A DNA stretch of 64,000 nucleotides from Eremophila alpestris peregrina (Eukaryota > Chordata > Aves > Passeriformes > Alaudidae): the NCBI GenBank assembly GCA_009792885.1, contig WMCF01000014.1:11241924-11305923 (forward strand). The letters are read 5' to 3'. The position numbers were made by a program, and so were the translations under genes. Numbering within the stretch: position 1 is the stretch's first letter; each line of letters begins with the position of its first letter. The notes beneath the pieces were generated by a model. The model had not been told where the DNA came from, searched no databases, and saw only the letters and a list, made by a program, of their open reading frames with translations. Below, in pieces: positions 13,700 through 25,900 of this stretch.

Positions 13700-13943
13700 A
13701 TGGCCGGGGCCCAGGCGGCCGCGAGCGGCGGGGGGCGCGCGCTGCTGCTGCTGCTGCGGCCGCGGCCGCGCGGCAAGGACGGCGCCTCACGTGACGGCCG
13801 CGCGCCCGCGTCCCCCGCGCGCCGCTGCCTCGGCGACTGGCGGTGGCCGCCCGCAGCGCAGCCGGGCCCCGGCGGCGGCGCCGTGTGGGGAAGGGGCGGC
13901 GGGAGCGGCGGGGGGAGCCGGCGGCGGCCCCGCGGGCAGCGGG
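13700..13943 (+). CDS. MCUR1: MCUR1 coding exon 1 (N-terminus, residues 1-81 plus one base)
   Basis: Extremely GC-rich exon encoding an Ala/Gly/Arg/Pro-rich segment with five consecutive Leu from a (CTG)5 run (13742-13756). It has many Arg and few acidic residues, consistent with a mitochondrial targeting sequence. It ends at a good donor (G followed by GTGAGT, 13944 on). The joint with exon 2 makes a GAT codon (Asp82). This part of the family is poorly conserved, so the start is less certain than the rest; the ATG at 13700 is the only in-frame one with a good context. Confidence 0.8.
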
Positions 13944-16900
13944 GTGAGTTCGTGAGGATGTGGTGTCCTCAGAGCACGGAGAGCTCGGGCACCGGCGATG
14001 GAAGGGTCTGCAGACTAGGTCCCGTGCAGAGCAGCTGGGGGTGTTTAGCCTGGAGAAAAGGAGGCTCAGGGGGGACCTTACCGCTCCCTACACTACAACT
14101 ACTCGAAACGAGGGTGTAGCAAAGTACAGGTCGGTCTCTTCGCTGGTTAGCGACAGGATAAAAAGACATAGCCTCAAGCTGTGCAAGGAGAGGTTTAGGT
14201 TGGACATTAGGAAGAACTTCTCCACAGAAACGGTGGCTGGACTATGGACTGGGCCGCCCAGGGAGGTGGAGGAGTCACCGTCCCTAGGGGTGTTTAAGGA
14301 CGTGGCACACTCCGTGCCATGGTCTGGTTCACAGCGTGGTGTTCAGTCAAAGGTTGGACTCGATGATCGCAAAGGTCTTTTCCAACCTAATTGATTCGCA
14401 GATTCTGCCTCTTGGCGGTTCATCTCACGCCCCACTTCGCGTTCATTCTGACAGGGTAGTTTATACACTACACATCCCCGTGGAAACAACGCACTGTCTT
14501 TAGATTGGCTTTCAGTGTTGGAAGTGTTTTCTGCAAAAACAGTAAATGGCAAATTGTGAGTGGTTACTTTTCTCCTAAATGGCAACTAATGAAAGTTCAC
14601 TTCTTTAACAAAGAGTGTGTGGATTAAGCCCTCCAGCTTTGAAGTGCTCAGAGGTCCCACCTGATGAGATCATTCCGGTAAAGGAGCAGATGCAGGACCC
14701 TGTCAATCGGAGGGATTTTTCCCAGAACATTGTATTCCTGAAGAGCATTTCCTAAAGGCAGCAGTAGCGTAGTGTCCTGTTTTCCAGCTCTTGCACACAG
14801 AACTTTTTGATCAGATATCTTTTCACTTCCAAGCAAACTGTGGTAATCTCAACACAAACTATTTTGTCATAAGTGAAAAACATTCAGGGTAGTAAGGAAA
14901 CTCTTGGAAAGCAAAGATATTGATAAAAATATTCTTTCTTAAAAAATAACTTTGGTTTCGTTAATCTTTTTTTTCTTTTTTTTTTTTTTTTCCCAGATGT
15001 CAGCATCTCCGTGTCATCTTTACAAAGCAAAGAGAATATTTCCTTACTGGGAAATAGGAGGCTTTATTTTGACACTCATGCGCTGGTATGCCTCTTGGAA
15101 AAAAATGGTAATTTGTTTGAAACACAAGTAGCTATTTTTAATGGCTTTTATGAGTGGTTTTTTTAGTTTACAAAGTTTGTTACTTTTCCTTGACATGCAG
15201 TGTTGCACCTCGATTTTTATGGATTTTGGGGGGCTTATCTATATAGTAGGTAGGGACATACAGGATTTTCTTCAGCTTCAGAAAGGAATCAGCTTACATA
15301 ACTTTGTTTGGAATAATTTTACCCTATTGGTAGTTAAAAATGCTAAGATAAAATAGAATTGTAAGAACTGAGAGCAAAAGACCCCAGAGTTTTCCAGGCA
15401 GTAGTTTAAAATTCATGAATTGGACTCCTTCATGTTTAGTATATTACACCTTGAATATGCAGAAATGTGTAACAATTGGATGGAATGTGGACTACTTTGT
15501 ACAGTGCAGCCTTTAGGATAGAGCGTAGAATACTCTATAAAACAGTATAAAGCTGAAATGTAGATAAGGGAATAGATTATTTTGGATTCAGTGCTGAGGT
15601 GGGAGAGGTACCCTAAGGTGAAGCTCAGTACAGCTGGAGTGACTTGTAACAGCTCTCCTTTCCTAAAATGGGAGAGGTCCAAGTCCCCTTCCCCTGCCCA
15701 GTGGTTTCTTCTTTTTCCATGTGCCAGGAACTTTTCAGGAAACTCTCCAGCTCTTTTTCTTGTTTGGTGTTCTGAGACACTAGTTTAATGAGCTGCTGGA
15801 TCAGTTGAGTGAGCACAGGTCATAGCGTCAGGAGGAGGGACTAGGGGAGAGGAAGCCTTTTAGTGGTAGTAAACTTTTATATCAGCTCAGCTACTGAATG
15901 TGACGTGCTCTCAGCTGTGCTTGCTGATGCTGAACTGCTGGCTGGCTTGAAATAATCATGGTTTTGCAAGTGTTTCTTTTTATAATCATTAACTCTTGTT
16001 CGTGACATTTTTACTCCTACATTTTGAGGGTGGAAAAGATGAAGGTATTTTTAGGGACAGTGTTTTGCTGCAGTTTCCAATATATTCAGTTCAGAAAGTT
16101 TCTAATAGGCACTCAGAAGCTCATAGGCCTAAAATCAGGAAGGTTGGCTTTGTTTTTAATTGTTGAGTTTTGTACATCTTCAGTGGCACTGAAGTTTTAC
16201 AGTATAATGAAGTATCCACTTTTCAGAGTCAGAATTCTTGCTTGTTCATGAAGTAACCACATGTGAGAGGTGACATTCCACAATAACTCTGGAAAACTCC
16301 CTGTTTATCCTGCTGATAGTATAATAGTGCTGTACTGTGGAAGCAGTCATCCTATGTCCCAGACATAGCTTTGGGGTGGGGAAACTTGCAGGTACTGTGT
16401 TCCTTTGTTGGTGCTGAATCAAGAGGTCTGTGTTTTATAATCTTTCATAACTGACACGTGTTGTAATTTGGTGCTGAGTACCAGCAAGTGGCATTTCTGT
16501 AAACTGTCCAGATTGGGATCTCTCTCTGAATGTCACTTTTTGTTTTGCTTAGGGTTCACTGCTCAGCAGTCTGAGGTCATTGTATCTGCACTAGCGAAAA
16601 TCACGAACACCAACCTGGATATGATTTACAAGGACATGGTCACCAAAGTACAGCAGGTTAGAGCAGAGCAATGATGGGGTTAAAGTAAATTAAAGCCTTG
16701 TGTGCCTGATAAGGAAATCTGTGTTGCTATTTATTATTGTTAGAGACTGCATTTTAAAAGTTTGAAGGTGAAGAGCAAACATTCCTCTATGTCTATTGAC
16801 TGATTCATTTTGTCTTGAGTTTGTCAGATAGTTACCAAAGTTGTTGGGATGGACCTTGAGATTTTAGTGAGTTGGTGTGCAAACCACAAAAGTAGTTTTT

Positions 16901-19900
16901 TTCGTTTCAACCTATTTTTGAATTGTAACTTATTTGACACAGAGTTACTGAGAAGGCTTAGACAAGTGTAAGAGGTATTCAGTGCATGGATTTGAATTTC
17001 TACGTGTATTCTTTTGTAGACTTGTATCAGGGAAGTCGAGTTCCCCTCAGTTATTTACCACCCTGTTATGTGGTACTTTTTAATTAATCTCTGTGTCTCA
17101 CAGTGCCATTTATGTTGTATTGGAATGGAGCTGAAGTACAACCTCTGGCTGCTCTGTGAGCCCAGGGTTCACAGCCCCAGGTCACCTTCCCAGCACAAGC
17201 TGTGACTTGTTTCATAGTAACCAGGCTGCTATCTTGAGACAGGAGAAAACAGCAGCTGCTGTCTCTGTAGTGTAACAGTCTTGGCTAAAGGATGTCTCAT
17301 TATAAAGTGGGATACTGCAAAAGTGGATTTTGTGGCACTTTCCATCTAGGGAGGTTTCAAGCCAATCTTCCTAGCTTTTAGATTGTAGGCAAACCTACAG
17401 TCCTGTTCTTGTGCTGAATTTGTTCCACAGTCACTCAGGGAATGCCATGTTAAAGGGTCCTTTTCTCCCGTGGTTAGTTGTATTTTACAGCAAGCAGTCT
17501 CAGCCTCCTTCTGTGCCTAGGTTTTTTGAATGAAGGCTGTTTTGTGTTGAATTTAATGTTGCTGCTGATAATAAGTGTTTTCTGAGACTCTTGGATTTGA
17601 CCCTCAGATGACTTTCTGCCATTAAGATGCAATGTGTAGGTTTGTATGGCAGCTCAGGAAGTGTGTGTGCCATAACACTGGGCCACATGATAGATTTGTA
17701 TTTCCTTACGGTCTTTGATTGCACAAAGACTTCTGCCGAAAGAGAACAAAGAATTGGAAGAAAAATCTGGAATGTTGTGGATGAGCTATTATCAAAATAT
17801 TACCTTGGTTAGATAAAACCTTAAGGAAAAAAAGATTTACATATGAGTGTATGTATACGCATGAAGAAGAGAAAGAATATGGAAGATTCTGGTCTCTGTT
17901 TGCTGAGTCCACTGAGGAGAAGAGAGAACAAGAGCAATTCCCTGCAACTGTCTTCTGTCAGTTCAGTGTAATGGACTGAGAAGAGCAATTCAAAGCATCA
18001 GTGCACAATATCTGAGCAGTGAGGCAGGCACTTCCTTGCAGGGAGAGGCAAAAGAGGTAATTACAGAAGAGTATGGTTGTGCTGAGGCACTTTGGTCTGA
18101 AGGCCAGCTTTCCTCATTTGGGTCAGAGACAGCTTTCCCTAATGCCTTTGCTAGCTTAAGAATTTGATGACTTGGAAGCAAATGTTTCCTAGGCTAATAA
18201 TGGAATTATTCTGATCTGTGTTAGCACTGCCAATTTTGTCAGACATTTACCAACATTTGAGCCTCACTTGCTTCTTTTGTCACTGTCACTCTCTCTTGTT
18301 TTTGAAACTTGGATAATCAATCTGAAATTGCTGAATTAAAAATTTCATGGTAGCACAATAATCTTTCATATTTGTAGGCACAGATGAGGAAAAGCATTAT
18401 AGTTGTGATATGTTCTGAGGTTCTTCTTCCTTCTTTTAAAGGAAATTGCACTTCAGCAAGTAATGTCCCACATTGCTGGTGTGAAAAAGGACATGATTAT
18501 TTTGGAAAAAAGTGAATTTTCGGCACTTCGTTCAGAAAATGAGGTAAAATTACTGATTTGGAAAGTGCTACTCCAGAACCTGCTGCCTTTTTTTTAATAA
18601 TGGTGTAGAAAAGCATCTTGTACCCAAGGAGATGACTGGGGCTGGATAGTTTGGTACCTTCAGTAATGGCCTTGTTGATGGAGCAGAGCAGAGGACACCT
18701 TCAGCAAGGCTGCAGGTGGTCCAAAGCTGGGAACAGCAGCTGTGCTGCCATTCATGGGGACACCAACAAGCTGGGAAAATGGTATGGCAGCAATCACATG
18801 GAGTTGAACAAATGGAAATGCCCAGTCATGCCCCTGGGGAGTACCCTCAGGCACCAGGAGAGGCCAAGGGTGACCCAAGGGAAAGTAGCTTGGCAGGGAA
18901 GACCTGTTGGACACCAGGTGCACCATGAGCCAGGGATGAGCCCTCATGGCAAAAGCAGCCAGTGGCCTCCTGGGCTGTGTTAGGATGGCTGCCAGTGGGA
19001 TACTGCTGATTTCTGCCTGGTGCTGTTTAGAAGGGCACAGACTGAGTAAATATGCATGTGTATTCATCTATACACATGCTAGAGACATAGAATAGTGCTT
19101 GGTTTGCCTGCCTTTTCATTTTATGAATTATAGTCAATGCTACTGATCATGCAAATTCAGTAGATTCCTAGATTGTGTGTTTTATGTACAGTAATAAAGT
19201 CTAAAATTTTTTTTTTGTACCTTCACAGAAAATAAAACTTGAGCTCCAACAGATAAAGAAGCAAGTCATGGTAAGATACTGTACCATTATAATTATAAAT
19301 TAACACCTGTCTAATTAGTTGGAAAAAGTAACTGTTACTTTGAGAATTTCATATTCTAAGCTGTGTTTAATTGTTATGATACATGTGATACTGGAATTGC
19401 TGTTGACAGTACACTGTGGGCTGCAGCAATGGCACTTTCATGCATACTTCATTTATATGGACAGGAAACTATGACTAGTACAAGAGGTGAACCAAAATAT
19501 AACTGAAGTTATTTTCATGTCCTTAATTCAGATTCAGAAAGTAGCTGCCATGTCACAGCTAAGGCTGAGTTCTGCATTTAGGGCTGCCTGTACATTAGAG
19601 ATGCAGCATACCTTTAATATCACAGTACTTAGTACTTGTGGGGGTTTGATTGTTTGGGGTTTTTTGTTTCTTTTTTCTCTGAAGACTTACCTGCTACCTT
19701 TCCAGAATTTAAAACAGTCTTTAAATGGCTTTTTTAAGGCCACCAAGTTTGGAACCATTATGTTTGGTCCCATTTGTTTGGGAGCAAATGACCATTGCAA
19801 GAAAACAGGCTCTGTGTAGAAAGCTTACTGTTTTAAAATACATTTGGCATCTAATTTTTGAACTGTAACTTATTTTATGGTTTCAGTTGCATGTAAATGA

Positions 19901-22900
19901 GTTAGTGTAATCCACTGGTAGAGCATCAAGGATCTGAATCATCTTTCTCAAAAGCTATATGTCTTTATATTTTACTTTTAACTGTAAATTCAGTTCTCAC
20001 AAGGGCATGTTATTATATGCCTGCTCATACAAAATGATACAATGTAAAACTTCACATAAAATTTCTATTTTTCTATTTATGTAACTGTAATGTATTCTGT
20101 TGAAATGACAACTAATGATAAATTAATTAAAAGTTCAAAATTCAAACACAGAAATTGAATCTAATTTTTGTTAGTGCTAACCTAATGAGTTGGCACTGGC
20201 CTGCTTGAGAAATGCTTACTTGATTGTAGCAGTAGAATCTCCCAGAACATCAGCAATCTTTTGCTTCTCCCACATATTCATCTGATCAGCAGTTTGCCAC
20301 ATGACAACCTGTCAGCTGGCTGGAATTCCTGCCAGGAGGTTGCATTGAAATGGCAGCTGTCCCCAGGAAAAGCAGCACTCACAGCTACTGATAAAGTCAA
20401 ATGCAAGTGTACAACTTGATGGTAGTTTTAAAAAGTTAGATATTTAAAAATGCAGTAAACGTTTCCTGACTTATAAAATGTCTATGGCTTTTTCTGGAAA
20501 CCCTAGATGTAGTCTTTAGAAGCAGATTTTCTTTTATGTTGGAAGGTGTGAAACTGCTTTGAAGGTTATTTTGAGCATTAAGATTGCTTCATGGAAGAAA
20601 TCCAACTTACAGGTGTAGCCAGACCTGGGTTTCTAGATATCAGAGAGAGTTACAGGATATATGAAACATTCTCTGTATTTATAGAAGGAAGTTAAGTGCT
20701 GTTCTCAGGGTTAAAAGTAATTTTTAGTTTTTGATTTTGAGATCCAATTCATACAATAGAGCATCATACTTCCCTGGTGAAGAATATAAATACTTAATAT
20801 TTCTGAAAATTATATACATTGTTGGAGAGAAGCTCATATTCATGAGCTATATAAATAAAGATACAATGTATTTATCTAATTCTTTCTGCTTATGATAAAA
20901 CAGAGTATCTTGCTTGCTGCTTTATCAATTTTCCCCATTAGGATGAAATTACCAAAGTTCGTGCAGATAACAAATTAAACCTGAACCTGGAGAAGAGCAG
21001 AGTAAAAGAACTGGTAAGTTTTGGATACTTCTAGAAACATCTCAACACTGAGTAATCACCAAATTTGGGTAAGAGCATCTTACCCAAAGAGCATTTTTGT
21101 ACTTTTATAGTATCACTCAGCTTCAAGCTGGTATTAATCCAAGTCACTCATCCTTATGCTGGTGTATGCAAGGTGCCATGTTTGGGTCTGTGTCTTACCT
21201 GTTTTGATCTTGTTTTAACATCAGGATTAACACATAACAAATACATTAGATATTCAATCTAATGTGCTGACTATCTGCCTAGAGGGTTTTCTATTTTATA
21301 TCTCTTTCTCTGTTTACACACTTAATATTGTTTACACATTTTGTTGAATCATCATTGAAGATGTTTCATTTCCCTGTATCTAGTTTGTCAGATAATACCT
21401 ACTGTGGAACTAGTAGGTTTTGTTTTTTTTTTTAATTATAAGTTGTCCTGGTTCATATTGGTTTTGAGCTTTGAAATATCTGGTAGATCTGAATTGATGT
21501 AATCTTAAATTCGGGTAATGTTGATGTAAAATTAGAAGATTAACCAGTCTTTGCATTATGCATAGGACTCTGGAGTTCTGTTCTCTTAGATTTTTTTTTT
21601 CAGTAGCTTTTAGGATCTCAATGAAATGGCATCTGCTAAATTGAAGGCTCTTTTAATGACTTTTTCTAAATTATTATTGTTATTTCTTTCTCAGTCCTTT
21701 TTCCTAGGTGTGTCATAAAGACATAATACTTATCTTCAATCCAGGCAATAAGAACTATTCAAGTAGATATCATTTATCTTCTGTGTGTGCCTATAGAAGT
21801 TTTTCAGAGTGATAAGTTTAGGTAACAGCTGTGTTGGTGACTCAATATAATGACTAACAGTCTGTTAGCTCATGGCAAATGCTTGAATAAAGTACAATTT
21901 GAGCAGGTAGACTTCTTGTTTAAAGGTTAATACTTCATGCTAATGTTTAAAAAAAACATGAAATGTAGTCATTGTACATATTATAAGCTTTGCAGTAATT
22001 TGGGCTTACAAAACTTATATGAAACCACTGCAGCAGTGATAAATGAGCCAGCAATGTTTTCTTGTATGTTAATGTAGGATCGTGGAACCTGGACTTTGGT
22101 CCTTTGAGTAGAACACAACTTTATTTTGCTTCCCAGAAAAGGCAAACTCTGCATGTCAACTTTTCTCTTAAAAAAGTTGACCAACTTTAGTCTGTTGTGC
22201 AATAGTAATTTCATAGTTTCTATGGAAATTGCTTTTCTTTTCCTCCCCTCTCCCCACCATTTAATTACCAGCTCTGCAATGTGTGAACAGAAGAGGAAAA
22301 AGGCAGCTGAATGGGGAGCAGGTTGTAGCACATATGCTGAGTTGGGGAAAAGATGTAGGCACAGCATCATTGTTATATTTACTTCAACTGTAATGTGACT
22401 AAGGACTGAATATCCAGTTTTCTGAGAAAAAAAACTAAGGATAATTGAAGGTCACTGTGCATTCTTACTAAGTTACTTTTCAGAAGGAAAATGTCCTGAG
22501 TTTTAATTGTTTTAACTTGAAGCAATAAGTAAAATGTTCTTATCCTTCAGTTTAACATTGAATAAGTGCTGGAAGAAAATTTCTTAATTTGCCTACAGTG
22601 ATGTTGGCAATCTTAAATGTTTCAAATTCTTAATGCTTTATATTTTTTATAATTTATTATTTTATCATCTCTTTTATTTCTCAGAGAATCCTACCTTGCT
22701 TAGTGCTCATCTCTTTATGATGTGATTTATGTCTTCAGTGAACAGATGTGATTTAAAAACTTGAAGTACAGTACAAAAACTTGTATGTGTTCATGCATCA
22801 CAGTGCCTCTAAGCTTGCTGTTAAAAACCTCAAGATGTATCTGACAAAACTGAATTTTTCCTGCATTGTGAAAAATGTGGACTTAAGGAGAAACCTCCCT

Positions 22901-25900
22901 GTTGAATTTCAGAGCAGGAGATTTAGCCTTGTCCTTCCTTCTTTTTTTTTATTTGTGCACTATGTTTGTGTTGTTACAAGAGTGATGATGGCTTGCAGTA
23001 AAAGGCCAATTTCACTGTCATAAACCTAAGAGTAAAATCCTTGAGTCTGACCCAGAGGGTTCTAAACACAAAACAAAACTTTTAAGAAATATCCAGAAAG
23101 AAGCTTGTAGAATATAAATAATTCAGAAGATGTGTCTTTGGCTAACTGCATGAACTATTTCAGTCCATAAAATTATTTTAAATCTCATGGTTCTTTTGAT
23201 TGTGATCAATTCCTCAATTTTGATAGTGATCAATTCTTGCGTTTCCACTGAAGCATAATTTTGATTAGATTAGTTTATAAATATTCTGCCATTTGGACAG
23301 TTTAAAAAATGGAGATTTTTATAAAATGTCTGAATTTCTTTTTTTTCCCCGTCTTAATTTTGCAGAATCTAGTGAGTCCATTTATTGTAGACATGTTGTT
23401 GTTTGTCTTAATGTAATTTTCTACATCTATAGCAGTTTGCTTCAATTTGAGATCTGTCAGAGGTCCAAACAGAGCTCTAGATCTTTAGGAAGTGTTTTTC
23501 AGTGCTGAGACATTTATGTAGATTAATCTGATTTTAATGTCAAAATTAAATAAGCTTCCAGAGTGAAGGAAAAATAAGGTGACTTTCCACGTGGGAATGT
23601 CAATAGATAAGGCTGTTGCTGTTTGACTTAGGATTCTGAGATGGGTGCCTGATGACTTCCATACTCTTCACTGGAAACTGGTGCTTTATCAGTTGTCTAT
23701 GAATAATTGCTCCAATAGTGGGGCAGGAACCATTACAGGTGTCAAGGTAAATCAAGCCTGTTCATGAGTCAGAAAGGTAACCTGCTTTAAAGGTATGCTT
23801 CCTTATTTGGGATTTAACTTTTCCTTAAACCTAAATAGCCATAACTTAAAAATTAACCACAACAGGCTTCACGTGTGATACAAATGTTCTGGTTTTAACA
23901 AATATACCATAAAATGACAGGGGTCAGAACAGTTCGAACTGTGAATGCATACAGTGCTGGCTAAACGTTTCATTGATAGCTGAGTTTGTTGTGATTTTGT
24001 TCTCCCCTTCCTGAAGGCAGCAGATGGTTCAGTCTTGGTTGTGCTTGTATGCTCAATAGATTAGTGAGCTGTTCCAGAGCTACTGTTTAGAGTCATAGGT
24101 CCTTGCTTTTCAGAAATGCAAATCTGCCAGCCTCTCTTCCAGCTGCTTACTAATACAATCAATTTGTGTGGAAGATGAGTGTCTGAAGGACTTGTTGCAC
24201 TTCACATTTCTGAAGTGTGCTTTTCAAAAGGGCAGCAGGTACCCTACAGTGCTGTCTCCCAAGATTATCAGACAATAATCTTGTCCAGATTGTGTGTTCT
24301 ATGTAGTTTGAAAACAAAGAAACATGCTTTTAAGTGGGAAAAAAAGGATGAAAAGTTCAAGGACAGTATCATGTTAAACATTTTTTTTTCTCCTAGTATT
24401 CACTTAATGAAAGAAAACTGCTTGAAATGAGGACAGAAATAGTGGAATTGGTAAGAACTTAAGAGCTGATTATTGCACAGCAAATCTTTTTGTACTTGTG
24501 TTATAGACCTTGTATCCTTTTTGGACTTGGTGTTGTCCTTACGCACTTCAGCTTAAATGTCTACAGAATAAAAAGGCTTTCATATTTATTATTAGACCCT
24601 CTGTGCGTATATATGAGCTGTTCAGTAGTCACTTTGTTTTGAAACCTCACGTATGTAGTATTTTCTGTAGATGAAATTCCACTCACAGTGTGAAATTAAT
24701 TCTTTCCCCCGTGTTTGAGAGAAATTCATTGCTAGACTGATTTGCCTTCATGTTTTAGAGGAGGTTTTTACCAAGCACTACTACTTCTCTTTGTTTCCTT
24801 TCTGTAGTTTAGGGAATTATCCCTAGGAGGTCATCTAGCAGTAAATCATTAACTGATTCACAATGTTTCAGTGGTGCTGATTTGAAACTATCACCAACTC
24901 AGCAGCTGTTGTTCTTAGTTTACAAGTTGGATTTTTCAGTCTCTTCTGAGTAATTCTATCCCATATATTTTTTAGCAGAAGTCCTGTCTTCTGTCATAAT
25001 CAAATTCTGAATTTGATTTTGTGGTAAAACTCATTGCAAGACAAAGACATGCTTTTCTACAACGGAAGGCAAATACTCAGTTTTTCTGATGATCCATAAA
25101 TCTCTCTGCTCCAGTATGACTTTGTCACCAGAGGCTCTTAGGCTTCTCAGTGGCTCTTACAAATGAGCAGTGACTTTAGTCAGTGGGCTGAATGACAGAT
25201 TGAAGTTAATGTTTATGCTGTTAGATTGAGATAAGAAGGCATCCAGTTCTGCCAGTTTCTAGATTGCTTGTTAAGGAACGTGTACTCACATAAACATCCT
25301 GAGTTCACCAAATTATTCAATTCCTTGGAAGTAATCAGCTAAGAAGGAACTTGTTCTCTTTGAATAAGGTCTGTATTAGCTCAGTTGGTTAGAGCATGAT
25401 GCTCATAACACCAAGGTTGTGGCCTCCATCCCTGTACAGGCCATTCACTGCAGAGCTGGACTTATGATCCTTGTGGGTCCCTTCCAACTCAGAATATTCT
25501 GGAATTTCTGTAAGAATGCAAAGTAACATGCATTTAAGGAGGAAACAAAAATACAACTTGAAGGGATGGGTTAAATTTCTAAATGAACTAGGAAGTGTTC
25601 AAACTGCATCATTTTGTTGCTTTGCTTTTCAGCACGCGCAGCAAGACCGAGCTCTGACCCAGACAGACAGAAAAATAGACACAGAAGTTGCAGATCTGAA
25701 AACAATGCTCGAATCACACAAACTTGATAATATTAAATACTTAGCAGGTAAGGAATCTGGTGGTTGTCCCTGATGGTGAAACTGCCAGACATTGTTAAAT
25801 ATTTGGCAAACTCTCAGTTGGCTGTGTTTATAAAGGTTTTGATAGGAAAAAGAAAACAAACAAAAAGCCCAACAAACTTGAAATAGCCTTAGGCAAGATT

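Larger units (their letters stand above)
13944..14996 (+). other. MCUR1 intron 1
   Basis: 1053-base GT-AG intron. It holds the end of the CpG island, a sense-oriented CR1 3' end, an opposite-strand exon-like open frame (14661-14837) and a long T-rich polypyrimidine tract (about 14965-14994) directly before exon 2. Confidence 0.85.

Noticed and set aside
13363..13776. 137-codon minus-strand frame opposite the MCUR1 promoter and exon 1
   Set aside because: Stops are rare in CpG-rich DNA on every frame. The composition (Ala, Arg, Pro, Gly) simply reflects GC content.
25373..25450. Possible tRNA gene with A box on the + strand
   Set aside because: The B box is degraded, there is no clean acceptor stem, and the sequence continues into a CR1-type tail, so it is the head of a SINE.
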